A stretch of DNA of 64,000 bases, from the NCBI RefSeq assembly GCF_964656455.1, contig NC_135715.1:42407972-42471971 (forward strand), read 5' to 3'. How positions within the stretch are numbered: position 1 is the first letter of the stretch; each line of letters begins with the position of its first letter. The notes beneath the pieces are model-generated. The model was not told the origin of the DNA. It saw nothing but the letters and a program-made list of their open reading frames with translations, and ran no database searches. The translations under genes were made by a program, and so were the position numbers. Shown here one piece after another: positions 25,954 through 36,790 of this stretch. Origin of the DNA: Halichoerus grypus (Eukaryota; Chordata; Mammalia; Carnivora; Phocidae).

Positions 25954-26450
25954 TGTGATGGTTAATTTAATGTGTCAACTTGACTGGGCCAGCAGGTATC
26001 TGAATATTTGGTCAAATATTATTTTGTGTGTTTCTGTGAGAGTCTTTTGGATGAGATTAAGATTTGAATCAACAGACTGAGGAAAGCAGATTCCTCTCCC
26101 TCACCCAGCCAGTTGAAGACCTGAACAGCAAAAAAGATTGACCCTCCTATAAGAGGGAACTCCTCCTGGATAACAGTCTTGAGCTGGAACATGGACATAT
26201 ATCTATCCTGTCTTCATCTCCAACTAAATCATCAGCTCTTCCTGAATCTGGAGCCTGCTGCTGGCTTTCAGACTGGAACTACATCATCAGCTCCTCCTGG
26301 TTCTCAGGCCTTGGGATTCTGATTGGAACTACACCATCAGCTTTCCTGGGACTCCAGCTTGCTGACTGCAGATCTGGAAATTTCTCAGCCCACATAACTG
26401 CATGAATCAATATCCTATTAATTATTTTTCTCTGGATAAACAATACAACA
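25954..26450 (+). mobile_element. ERVL-class solo LTR (MLT2-like)
   Basis: Begins with TGTGATGGTTAATTTAATGT and 'tcaacttgactgggcc', continues with 'atatttggtcaaatatt' and 'ggatgagattaagatttgaa', shows the repeated 'ggaactacatcatcagctc' modules typical of this LTR group, and closes with 'tctctggataaacaataca'. No internal viral genes adjoin it, so it is a solo LTR or remnant. The family name is from memory. Confidence 0.85.
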
Positions 26451-26499
26451 GTAGTGTAAGGGCAAATACTGATTAAAAGTAAGAGTTTGAGATCTCTCT

Positions 26500-27115
26500 G
26501 TTGAAAGTAAGGAAAAAGAATTTTCCCCCTAACCTTTTCTTAGACCATTTACTTAAGAAAACTTTAAGTACTTTCTGTCTCTATAAAATGTATGTAAATT
26601 TTCTTAAAAGGTAAATAAGGCTCCTGCAGGGTTGGCCCAGGAATGTTGTTCTCAAGGACCTGGGGACTATCTCTTTGAAATGTAATCATCAAGGAAGATA
26701 GCTCTGTTATCTCCCAGCTTATGGAATGGTAGGAGCCTAACTTCCATGGGTACATCCCACCAAGTTGCTAAATCATCTCCTGATCTGAAGATACAAGTTT
26801 ATTTTTCCTTTGGATAAAGCCAATTAAATACAGATGGCCACCTCAATTAACAAATGTATCCATGACACAGTACGTGTGACAAATGGTGCTGTCAAGTCCT
26901 ATTACTTGAGAACTAGTTACTGTTCATCTCCAGAACATGTAAGTAATGGGGTGTATATGCCTGGGTATATAAAAGGGTAAGATTTCTTTCTGTCTTGCAG
27001 TCTTTTAGTGGATTGCTTGAGATGTGCATCGCATTCTGGCCTAATGTCTATTCAATAATTAAGCAGTTTTATTTATATTCCACCTTTGTGTAAGGGTTTT
27101 CTGAGTACCCAGAAC
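26500..27115 (+). mobile_element. Putative solo LTR with TATA box
   Basis: An about 600-bp block has LTR-like architecture: a region ending in TATATAAAAGGG (26966-26977), a following R-like part ('gtcttgcagtcttttagtgg', 'gagatgtgcatcgcattctg'), then 'tgtgtaagggttttctgagt'. The closing phrase resembles ERV3/ERVL-type LTR ends. No duplication or family is resolved. Confidence 0.45.
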
Positions 27116-27475
27116 ATTTTGTTTTTAATTAAATTTCCCCCCAAAGTAACATGGTTTTAGGGCTGGTAGAAAGATATATCCAAATGGAATGGCTCTGGTT
27201 GATCTGACTACATTTAATTATGTTGCAAGTGGTAGCAAAGAAAACAAGATTGAATTCTTAGGAGATTGAGGGTTTCGGGTATAAAAAAGACTGGGATATA
27301 GTTCAAAAGAATTACTAATCAAAAAGAAAGAGTAATAACTGTTTTCACTGAAATACTGCTTTAATGGTGCTGTTTTCTGAATCTTGCCTCTTGATGTGGA
27401 AAACATTTTATAGTCTGTTGTGGTCATTTAAAGACTGGTTTTGTACAAGGGTGTTTCAAACAACAAAATCCTATT

Positions 27476-27925
27476 AAAAAACATGATCTCACTGATATGA
27501 GGAATTCTTAATCTCAGGAAACAAACTGAGGGTTGCTGGAGTTGTGGGGGGTGGGAGGGATGGGGTGGCTGGGTGATAGAATTGGGGAGGGTATGTGCTA
27601 TGGTGAGCGCTGTGAATTGTGTAAGACTGTTGAATCACAGACCTATACCTCTGAAACAAATAATACATTATATGTTAAAAAAAAAAAAGAAGAAGATAGT
27701 AGGAAGGGTAAAATGAAGGGGGGGAAATCGAAGGGGAGATGAACCATGAGAGACTATGGACTCTGAGAAACAAACTGAGGGTTCCAGAGGGGAGGGGAGT
27801 GGGGATATGGGTTAGCCTGGTGATGGGTATTAAAGAGGGCACGTATGAATCATGGAACACTACATCAAAAACTAATGATGTAATGTATGGTGATTAACAT
27901 AATAAAATTTTTAAAAATGGATAAA
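27476..27925 (+). mobile_element. Young carnivore L1 3' end, 5'-truncated, sense
   Basis: Starts inside the end of ORF2 or the 3' UTR at 'atgatctcactgatatgagg' and runs through the G-rich block, 'gaatcacagacctatacctc', an A-run, the polypurine 3' UTR, 'gagactatggactctgagaa', 'ggtgatgggtattaaagagg' and 'tggtgattaacataataaaa'. It lacks about 30 bases present in the sister copy at 53.5 kb (the 'ctgcatggagcactggg' part). AAAAAACATG-like flanks at both ends hint at a short duplication. Confidence 0.92.
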
Positions 27926-28264
27926 AAAAACATGTATCAAGGAAAAGTCTTGAGAAAAACTGAAAACAGACTAGGTGAAGACATTTTATAGTTTAGCTCA
28001 ACAGCAAAAACTTATTGAAGAAATCTGGTATCTAACAGTGCTAGGAACATATTTTATGCTAAAATCTTTCTCTTGCAACCAAAATATGCCTTGGCAACTC
28101 CATTCTGAGATACAAAGTAAAGCAATAATGGGGAAGTTGGAATGATTCAAACATGCATTGTAACATTAAGCAATATATTTTCATGTTCAAAGTAATGAAG
28201 ACATCTAGTTAGAATGAGGGTAGATGAGTAATAATGATAGAACAGGCAATTAGCTATATATGAG

Positions 28265-28785
28265 CTGGAGGCAAGGTGACAGTAAACAGTGGTTTGTGGT
28301 TTCCCACCTCCTGGGGCTATGAGACCAAGAACGGTAGGTGCAGAGCCTGTGCTCTCCTTTCCAGCTTGTGTCCTACAATAGCCTATAGCTTCATTATAAT
28401 ATATTTGCATGCAGTTTCAACCCCCCCCACCCCTAACCTCTGGGGGAAAATGGCCATGAGGGTTCCGGCAAGAACCTTATAAGGTCAAAAACTACCCCTC
28501 CAACCGGTAGGAGGAGTCCCTTACAGCGTTGGAAACAACGTCAGTTGGAGATGGCCCTAGGTATGACCCATAACCTATGCAAACATAAAAAGAAGAGACA
28601 CCCCTAACCCTCATGCAGTTGCCACCTCTAGGCCTGCCCGTTCTTCTATCTTGAGAGTGTATGGTCCTTAATGAACTGCTTTGTGCTTTCCTTCTTGATG
28701 TCTTTATTCGAGCATGGATGCTCATGTAAATCTTTCGTGGGGAATACCAGAACCGAGACCTCCACTGACACAATGCAAGTGTACA
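28265..28785 (+). mobile_element. Putative ERV1-type solo LTR
   Basis: The block is richer in GC and CpG than its surroundings. It carries an octamer-like ATTTGCAT (28403-28410), a C-run, a TTATAA box (28477-28482) and a downstream region ending in a 'gggaataccagaac', 'gagacctccactgacac' phrase like a gammaretroviral-type U5 end. A degraded poly(A) signal (AATGAA, near 28670) lies where R would end. Outer borders and flanking duplication are not resolved, and no primer-binding site or viral gene follows, so a solo LTR is inferred. Confidence 0.5.
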
Positions 28786-29254
28786 CTGTTAACAGTGATA
28801 AATTATGTCAGATTTCTTCAAAATAACATGTCCAATTAAATTTTCGATGATAAAAATACTGGTTGATGAAAAATAATGGTCAATTCCATTAAACCACCCA
28901 ACAATTCTTCAGGAGAGTGAAAGTTTAACATATTTTTACAAACTAGTAAATCATGTTCTTTTCTAGCTACATAGTGAATCAATGTATTTTTCATATTTGA
29001 ACTTGATCTTAGGACATTATCTTTATATCTTATTTGTGAAAGCAAAATATTTTAAGAGCTCAATAGTCAATTAAGTAAATATGCATATGCCCTAAATACT
29101 ATATGTGAAGATTAACTCTTTCGCAGTTAAACAATGAAAACAAAAATAATGTCTCCTAGAAACATGAAAATGAAATTGAGTTCTCTCTCAGCAACATCAT
29201 CTGTACATCTAAGAGTCAGTAATCCAACTCCAAATATTCACAAACTAGCTAGAG
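28786..29254. other. AT-rich interval, no gene recognised
   Basis: Only one short minus-strand frame (69 codons) with no recognisable content. Confidence 0.5.
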
Positions 29255-29470
29255 CTTATATTTACATTTTTTTTAAGATTTTATTTATTTATTTGACAGA
29301 GAGACACAGCAAGAGAGGGAACACAAACAGGGGTGAGTGGGAGAGGGAAAACAGTCTTCCCGCGGAGCAGGGAGCCCAATGCAGGGCTCGATCCCAGGAC
29401 CCTGGGATCATGACCTCAGCAGAAGGCAGCTGCTTAACAGCTGAGCCACCCAGGCGCCCCTTATATTTAC
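29255..29470 (-). mobile_element. CAN-SINE, antisense, near consensus
   Basis: The element (29266-29459) has AAGATTTTATTTATTTATTTG, a GA-rich stretch, the full body and 'gagccacccaggcgcccc'. CTTATATTTAC flanks it at 29255-29265 and 29460-29470. The 195-codon frame at 29134-29721 only exists because this SINE is open in one frame. Confidence 0.97.
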
Positions 29471-30880
29471 GTATTTTTAACAACTCAGGAAAATACATCA
29501 CAGTCTGTAATTCACTTCAAGAACATAATCTAAGCAAGATATTAAAAAAAAAAAAGGAAAAAAGAGGATATCAGGTTACCCAGTCTTTGAACAATAAAGG
29601 CATATTTGATATCTTTAGTTTCATTTGGGATCTATTTATAGTTCCAAGAAAATCTGGCTCATTCTACACCCTGAAATACGCTACAGTTTTTCTAAGATAT
29701 TTCTACACAAAAAGAACTTGAATTTACAAAATCATTACACTATCGCAATAATTTTGGCTGTGGGCTTACTTAGGGAGAAGAAAAATGGGAATTATTTTAA
29801 CTGGCGATTTTAATTTAGAATATGGAGCATGACAAGAAATTAGTGATGATCTGAGTACAAAGGAAAAGATTTCAGGGACTGCATCAAGTGTCCAGATGTA
29901 CAGAAAGAATAAAGTACTTTCTACATCAGAGTGGGTACATGAGTAAGCCCAAATAACCACATATCTCATATATGCAGGGTGTTATCCATTCTGATACATA
30001 AAATGAAAAAAAAAAAAAAAAGGTTTGCTTTATTTTGGCTTTTCAAATGGGCTACTTTCGTTTCTCATTTATTATAAAGATTGTCAATATATGTTTTTCT
30101 CATAGTTCAATCCAACATTTCCAAAAAGTGACATTTATGTTGGCAGTGGTAGTTTTTATATTGCCTATTGGGTTGTTGCTATTCTTGCTCTTTAATCAAG
30201 GCCCTAGGATATTTTTCTGGGTTAAACTCCAATTATTTTGTTATTTCTGGAAAGGTGCTCACTCTCTCTTTACATTCCTCTTTAAGCCATGTATTTTAAA
30301 AAGAAATGTCATAACAAGATAGCATATTCTCCTCTTACCTTGCTTTGAAGATTGCCTACGGCTGAAGATAACGTGGGTTTATAGCATTTAAAACAACGCT
30401 GGCTTTAAAATACATATTGTAGTCTGCTGGCTGTTAGCAAATACGTAAAATTGTATTTTCTTACTTATACTTTTCTGATGGACTTCAATTTGTTAACCAA
30501 ACTTACATTATAAAGTGGAAGAGAACTGTGTACTTATTTAAGCTGTGGACTTACCTCGAGGCTTTTGTGAAGCCTCAACGGCGCTATCATGCTGTTTTTA
30601 GACCTAGAGGTCCCCATTATTTTCTCCTTTGGAAATAATCCTAATTCAACCAGACGGTAAGGTTTCCGGCTGCCTGTGCACAGTTCCTAAGTCCTGTTAG
30701 ATCCCCACGAAGGCGCTTACCATGTACATGAGCTCGGCCACAAACCCAAATGCTGTGTGTGCCCCACTAGGTTTCACTGTGAAAAATCTGGAGTCTCTCA
30801 TATCCCAATTTTCCACCCAGAAGGCTTAAGACAAAAAAAAACCCCAATGAGCTCAGACCCAGAAATTAGGGGAGCTCAAC
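29471..30880. other. Interval upstream of the CpG-rich patch, no gene recognised
   Basis: AT-rich to about 30500, then gradually less so. On the minus strand this would be the first part of an intron following the predicted exon at 30896-31098. A 95-codon + frame at 30035-30322 has hydrophobic low-complexity content and no family resemblance. Confidence 0.5.
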
Positions 30881-30895
30881 TGGAGAAAAGCTTAC

Positions 30896-31098
30896 CGAGA
30901 TCTTAGCGGGCGCGAAGAAGCGGCGGAGGGTTTAGCAGCTTCACCTGAACTTAGGAGCTGACCTGGAATCTTCAGCAGCCAACTGCTGCTCTCGTCTTGT
31001 CGTCAGACTATTTAGTAACGAGTTTGACACCCTTTATTCTAGGTAAAACGATCCACGGGTCGGAGGAACCCAGGAGCCGCCCAGCACCACAGACTCTT
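30896..31098 (-). other. Predicted non-coding first exon of a minus-strand transcript
   Basis: Reading leftwards from about 30 bp below the TATA box, some 200 nt lead to a good splice donor, TCG|GTAAGC, whose GT occupies 30895-30894. The exon has no ATG on the minus strand, so it would be a 5' UTR exon or lncRNA exon. Two weaker internal donors (CAG|GTGAAG near 30945 and CAG|GTCAGC near 30961) could give shorter forms. It contains eleven or more CpGs in DNA that otherwise has almost none. I do not recognise the gene, and no downstream exon could be identified in the window. Confidence 0.5.
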
Positions 31099-31210
31099 CT
31101 GGAGAAAGTTGGCCCGGAGCAGCTTTATACCAAGCGGAGGCGGAGGCAAGGCATGATTGGCTGGGAGGCGGAGGATTTCCTTACGGGGCAAGCCGGTCCT
31201 GCTTTCTCGG
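31085..31210 (-). promoter_or_regulatory. TATA/CCAAT core promoter, minus strand, in CpG-rich patch
   Basis: On the minus strand a CCAAT box (complement of ATTGG at 31156-31160, within CCAGCCAATCATG) lies about 30 bp upstream of GGTATAAAGC (TATAAA at 31129-31124). Purine/GC-rich repeats (complement of 'gcggaggcggaggc') lie between them. This spacing is normal for a mammalian RNA polymerase II core promoter and puts the start near 31098. The CpG-rich patch spans about 30900-31330. Transcription itself is not shown by sequence alone. Confidence 0.55.
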
Positions 31211-31575
31211 GTAGGGGGAAGGAGCTAAAGCTGAGTTCAAGGATTAAGTGGTGGAAATTAGGCTTCTTTGACAGGTGCTTCCGATGAATGCAGCCTGGCA
31301 GATTTAGAACGCCGGGCCAGTGGGGAGACCTCCGTTTTGTGGGTCCTGCTATAGGAATTAACTTGATCAAAACATAAACTAATTCAATGTTAAGTTGAAC
31401 ATAAGTCAAATCGAAGAACAAACAATAATGTAAATTAATCAATTTACATCAAAATAATGTTTTTCAAATTTTTTCATATTTTTTGAACCAAATATTTAAG
31501 TTCTTTTTTTCCAGATATTTATTTTAGGTGAGGTTACAAAATACATTTTAACAGTCATAAATATTTTTCTTTTTT
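31211..31575. other. Flank of the CpG-rich patch, no gene recognised
   Basis: CpGs continue to about 31330 ('ttccgatg', 'gaacgccggg') and then the sequence becomes AT-rich. Overlapping frames of 96 (+) and 105 (-) codons across 30997-31442 are probably side effects of the higher GC content. Confidence 0.5.
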
Positions 31576-31765
31576 TAAACTTTTTTTTTTTTTATTTTTT
31601 TGACAGAGAATGAGCACAAGCAGGGGGAGCAGCAGGCAGAGGGGGAGAGAGAAGCAGGCTCACGGCTGAGCAAGGAGCCTGATGGAGGACTGGATCCCAG
31701 GACTCTGGGATTATGACCTGAGCCAAAAGTACACACTTAACAGACTGAGCTACCCAGGTGCCCCC
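31576..31765 (-). mobile_element. CAN-SINE, antisense
   Basis: Long T-run, 'tgacagagaatgagcacaag', body and 'gctacccaggtgccccc'. Somewhat diverged; no convincing flanking duplication. Confidence 0.92.
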
Positions 31766-32033
31766 AAAATATTATTAATTAATAAAGATATTATTTTTAT
31801 TAATCTGTAATCCTTTCTCAAATATTCCACTTACAACTTTCAATATATTATCAAAGATTAAGTGTTGGGAACTGAAACAAACATACTTTTCTGTTTCTGG
31901 GCTAATCAATACTGGAACCACATAAAAATAACATAGCAACTTGCTTCAGGAAATATTTGCTACTGAAAGATAAGCCTTTGAACAAATTAAAATAGCAACG
32001 TACGAAAACTAACACCTTACTCATGAATCATTT

Positions 32034-32260
32034 AAAAACCCTTGTTTCGGGGCGCCTGAGTGGCTCAGTCGGTTAAGCGTCTGCCTTCTGCTCGGGTCAT
32101 GATCCCAGGGCCCTGGGATGGAGCTCCGCATCCGGCTGCTGGCTCAGCGGGAAGCCTGCTTCTCCCTCTGCCTGCTGCTCTGACTATCTGTGCTCTCTAT
32201 CTCTCTGTCAAATAAATACAAAATCTCAAAAAAAAAAAAAAAAAAAAAAACCCTTGCTTC
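32034..32260 (+). mobile_element. CAN-SINE, sense
   Basis: The head GGGGCGCCTGAGTGGCTCAG starts at 32049, followed by the body, CT run, AAATAAATAC and an A-run. The flanks AAAAACCCTTGTTTC (32034-32048) and AAAAACCCTTGCTTC (32246-32260) differ at one base. Confidence 0.97.
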
Positions 32261-33039
32261 ACTTTGTCCAGGAAACCAAACCTTAATATTGTAGACTGTA
32301 CACATTCTCAACCAATTTTCCTCTTTGAAAGATTCTTTTAAAGTCACCCTGTCTAGGTCCTAAGATTGTGTAACTGTTCTCTCTAGATTTCTACCTTTTG
32401 TGCCCATACTAAGGTTCTGTCAATGTGGCATTCTCCCTTAATGTGAAAGTCTAGTGAACTTAAATTTGTGTAATCAATAGGTATTTTGTGAGGACTTTCA
32501 GGGGAGTGGGCATTTGATAATAAGTTTTTCTTAAAGTAAATTAAATGGTTTTATTTAAACTAACTCTCCCACAAATATGTAAATATAAAACAACTTACCT
32601 GAAGCCTCTGGAGAGTGACCAAATGTCAACAGAATCTGGAAGCGTTCAACACTTGAAAGAAGAGAACAGTTATGGGTGAGTTTCCCATTTTTATGACTTT
32701 TGGAATGAAGAGGGTCCCTACTCTACACCACGTAGAGCTGTAAAACTGATACAGATATCCTCATTTTACCAACCTGATGAACCAGCAGATGCATTTCAGA
32801 ATATTTACAATACATTAAGTGTGGAGAGGAATCTTGGAAAGGAGACCTGAGAGAGACAAGGCACCAAATTCTGAATATAATCTCTTCCTAATCTCTGTAA
32901 TATGAATATTCAGGACAGATGATAAACATCTCCAACTAAGTCTGTAAGACTGAACTGAAAATTCATCTGCTTCCCACAGCAGCAGACACAGAGATTTTAG
33001 TTGGGGCAAGTAAACTGCTTGATAAAACAATAACAAAAA
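32261..33039. other. Interval that may include L1 5' sequence
   Basis: No gene is recognisable. The part from about 32580 leads without an obvious break into the L1 ORF1-like region and may be its 5' UTR. Confidence 0.4.
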
Positions 33040-33735
33040 TTAATGTTTCTTTAGAGAAACAACACAATTCAGATTGTCTTCCATGTGTAGTTCATAATTC
33101 CCAGGATACAAACCAAAATTATTCTACATAAGAAAAGAAAAATGTTACTCATAAGAAGGAGAAATGGCAACTAATGGAAACTGACCTTGAGATGACCCAG
33201 ATTTTGAAATCAGCAAAGATTTTTAAGTTATTATCACAATGCTCAAGAAGATAACATATACTGGTTGTAAATGAAGATGTAGGAATTTCAATGAAGAATA
33301 GAAAATAAAGCGGGGGGGGACAGCAAATAGAATGAGGAACCGAAAAGAAAAAAAATAACAGAACAAAAGATCAAATGGAAAAAAGATTTAAAATATGAGT
33401 GGAATCTCATGGCCAAGTGGAATAATACCAAGTGTTCATATACATGCAATTGGAGTTGCAGACAGCAAGAGGAAAAATGTGGCAGAAAGAAAAATACTTT
33501 AAGAAATAAATAATAACTGAAAATTTCCCACATTTGGTAAAAGACATAAATTTATAGATTCAAGAATCTCAGTGAACCCTGAGCAGGATGAACAAAATAA
33601 CCTAGGAACATAGCACATAGCTACAACTTAAAAATGAAAATAAAAGTGCCATTCATACAGATCAGTGTGTTTCAAACTACTGACTTCTCATCAAAAACAA
33701 TAGAAACCAGAAGACCCTGCACCCATACTTTAATG
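33040..33735 (+). pseudogene. Decayed L1 ORF1 region, sense
   Basis: Diverged L1 ORF1 blocks appear in order: 'gaggaatttcaatgaagaat', 'acagaacaaaagatcaaatg', 'taataactgaaaatttccca', 'tttggtaaaagacataaat', 'agattcaagaatctcagtga', 'accctgagcaggatgaac' and 'gacttctcatcaaaaacaat'. ORF1 encodes the RNA-binding chaperone of the retrotransposon. Here it is broken by many stops and indels, so it makes no product. Confidence 0.75.
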
Positions 33736-34555
33736 TGCTGGGTGGGGAAAAAAAATATTGCCAACTCAGGGTTTCATATCTTAAATTATTATCTCTCCCT
33801 AGTTCTCCCAGATATCTAACACTTTCTAAATCTTTATGCCTTTCAAATAATGCCCCTGCCTCATATAAAATTTAAAATATATCTGGTATTTAGTCTTAAA
33901 CCAGTCATTTGTTATTAAGCTAACTGAGTGAGATAAAACAGGTAGGTTTGGAATTATCTTTCAGCGGTGGTGTTTGCAACTTGCCACACCTCAACAAGTC
34001 TCTCCCTCATGGGCTTGTGCATTGGCCCCAACAATCAAACAGAAATGTGTACAGCTTGTTAAAGCAAGTCTTCACGTATCTATTTACTGTAAAAGACTGA
34101 CATGGAACAAAAGGGCATTATGATAATAACTAGAAATTTTCTTATTTTTTTCTAGAACATTATGACCATCAAGATAAAAGAGTGAAGCAGAAGTAAGTTA
34201 CATTTTTCATAGAAGGTAACAAAAAGTTAACTGATATTAATGTTGATACCAATACTTGGTTTTCAAATTTGAGTTTACTAATAGTATAATGTTCAGAGAG
34301 TAAAAGACGGACAAATAAATGTTTGTCATAAAAAAATGCCTTGGTTCTTTGCTTTCTGTGAGATGATTAAATTAAAACATACAACTGCACTCGAATTGAA
34401 GTTAACTATATCAATAAATAGAATACTGGGCAAAAAATATAAAGTTAAGCTGTTAGGATACATCTAATTTGATAACCACTGTTCATGTTTTAGTTCATGT
34501 GCGGTGATATAAATATTACTTATGGGACACTATTTAGGGTATATTTTATCAATAG
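33736..34555. other. AT-rich interval, no gene recognised
   Basis: No frame above 60 codons and no further repeat recognised. Confidence 0.5.
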
Positions 34556-36134
34556 AAGCCATTTCTTTCTTTCTTTTTTATAACAACCCTTAACATGAGA
34601 CCTCCCCTCTTAAATTTTGAAGTACACGATACCATATTGTTAACTATAAGCACTATGTTGTCAGATCTCTAGAACTTACTTATCATAATGGAAACTATAT
34701 CCATTGAATAACAGCTCCCCTTTTCCTTCATGTCTCAGCTGTGGGCAACCATTATTTTACACTTTGCTTCTATGAGGTTGACTATTTTATTTTATTTATT
34801 TTTTTTTTTTTTTAAGATTTTATTTATTTATTTGACAGACAGAGACCCACAGCGAGAGAGGGAACACAAGCAGGGGGAGTGGGTGAGGGAGAAGCAGGCT
34901 TCCCGCGGAGCAGAGAGCCCGATGTGGGGCTCGATCCCAGAACCCTGGGATCATGACCTGAGCCGAAGGCAGACGCTTAACGACTGAGCCACCCAGGCGC
35001 CCCGAGGTTGACTATTTTAGATACCACATATAAATGGAATCATTGTTCTTCTGGGACTGGCTTATTTCATTTAGCATACCGCTTTTCAGGTTCATCCATG
35101 TTGTTGCAAGTGGCAGGATTTCCTTCCTTTTTTAAGGCTGAACAAATGCCATTCTATGTATGTACCACACTTTCGTTACCTGTTATCTCCGTTGATGGAC
35201 CCTTAGGTTGTTTCCATATCTTGGCTATTGTGACTAGTGCTGCAAGGAAAATGGGAATACAGATATTTCTTCGAGATCCTGATTTCAATTCCTTTGGATA
35301 TATACCCATAAGTGTGATTGCTGGATATGGTAGTTCTATTTGTAATTTTTTAAGGAATCCCCATACTGTTTTTAATAATGGCTGCACCATTCTACATTCA
35401 ATGTGAGGTGAGGTCTCATTAAAGTTTTGATTTGCAATTCTCTGATAATTAATGGTGTTGAGCATCTTTTCCTATACCTGTTATCCATTTGTATGGCTTC
35501 TTTAGAGAAATATGTATTCAAGTCCTTTGCCCATTTTCAATCAGGTCATTTTATTTAATTTTATTTATTTTTGCTATTGAGTTATATAAGTTCCTTATAT
35601 ATTTTGGAAATTAAACACTTATCAGATATATGGTTTGAAAATATTCTTCCTCACCCCACCCCAGGTTGTCTTTTCATTCTGTTGATTGTTTCTTTTTTCT
35701 GTGCAGAAGTTTCTTAGTTTGAGATAGTCTCACTTCCTTTTGATTTTGTTGACTGTGCTTCGGGTGTCATATCCAAGAAATCATTGCCAAGATCAATGTC
35801 AAGAAACCCTTCTCTTATGTTTTCCTCTAGAACTTTTACTGTTTCGGGTCTCACAGACAAATGTGTTTAATCCATTTTGGGTTGATTTTTGTGTCTATCG
35901 TAAGGTAAGGGTACAATTTTATTTTTTGCATATGGATCTCCTATTTACCTACACTATTTGTTGTAAAGACTATCCTTTCTCCACTGTATATTCTATTACC
36001 TTGTTTGCAGTGGTGGTATCACAAGTGTTTGCATATGTCCATCACATTGGACACATTGAATATGTACAATTATTTGTATGTCGATGATACCTCGATAAAG
36101 CTATTAAAAACAATAAAACCAAAAAGCCATTTCT
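34556..36134 (+). mobile_element. 5'-inverted L1 (L1MB-like) with target-site duplication
   Basis: 34568 to about 36007 is antisense L1 (3' UTR, then ORF2 end, then more upstream ORF2), while about 36008-36122 is a sense L1 3' end ('tgaatatgtacaattatttg', 'gatacctcgataaagct', A-rich tail). AAGCCATTTCTT flanks the whole unit at 34556-34567 and 36123-36134. Together these indicate one insertion with 5' inversion (twin priming). The minus-strand frame 35154-35465 preserves the ORF2 C-terminal pattern '[19 protein letters not shown]' but is truncated. A CAN-SINE was inserted later at 34790-35003. Confidence 0.85.
34774..35019 (-). mobile_element. CAN-SINE, antisense, nested in the inverted L1
   Basis: A perfect 16-bp duplication GAGGTTGACTATTTTA lies at 34774-34789 and 35004-35019. 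The element is close to consensus, with 'gagccacccaggcgcccc' at its right end. Confidence 0.98.
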
Positions 36135-36790
36135 TACTCTTTAAACACACACCTATTCCAAACACACTTTTATATTTTTGAATAGAGAAAACAAAATTTA
36201 ATGTCAGAGTGTGTGGCACTGAGTACATCACAGAAAATAAACTAGAGGAAATTAGAGAAAGGATACAATCTTTGCAAAACTTTCCCTAAGTTTACTGTCA
36301 AATTTTACTATCTGCTATATAAATAGCAGCCATCTCCTTGCACTACAACCCTGTCACATCTCATAAACCTGGATGAGTGAACTGAGTAGATGGGAAACCT
36401 CCAAGGGAACATCCGTTACCGCAGTAAGTGGGATCAGTGATTCAGGAGAGTTCACTCATAATACTTTCCCAAAGTCCCAACTTTGTGTAGGTAGGAACCA
36501 AGGTACTGACGGTGCTAGTAAATGAGTTCTTCTCTCTATTTTTAGTACTTAAAGCTGCTCTGAGATATTTCTCAGTATAACTGTAAACATAATAGTTTCT
36601 TGGCTAAATTCCAGTCCAGAAAATCACACAGCAACCCTCTAAATCCTCTCTGATCTTGAAAGTGTATACACAATCCGGAAGGCTGTTTCTCTTAATGCTG
36701 CCCAATAATTCAACCTCTGCTCTGACACTGGGGCCATACGGGCTATGGAATTCAGAACAAACATGAGTTCTAATTCCAGACATCTAAATT
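36135..36790. other. Unannotated interval
   Basis: Mixed composition; no frame or repeat recognised. Confidence 0.5.

Noticed and set aside
25954..28785. Possible complete endogenous retrovirus between LTR-like blocks
   Set aside because: The blocks look like different families, and the intervening DNA has no gag, pol or env-like frame and contains a young L1.
29134..29721. 195-codon + strand open frame, the longest in the window
   Set aside because: Its middle third is an antisense CAN-SINE that happens to be open; both ends are AT-rich with no domain or conserved motif.
30997..31442. Overlapping 96- and 105-codon frames over the CpG-rich patch
   Set aside because: They mirror each other and arise from fewer stop codons in GC-rich sequence. 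The promoter/first-exon reading explains the patch better.
35008..35465. Pair of 103- and 132-codon frames on opposite strands
   Set aside because: Both overlie L1 ORF2 3' sequence. The minus frame keeps ORF2 C-terminal residues but is a truncated relic, not a host gene.
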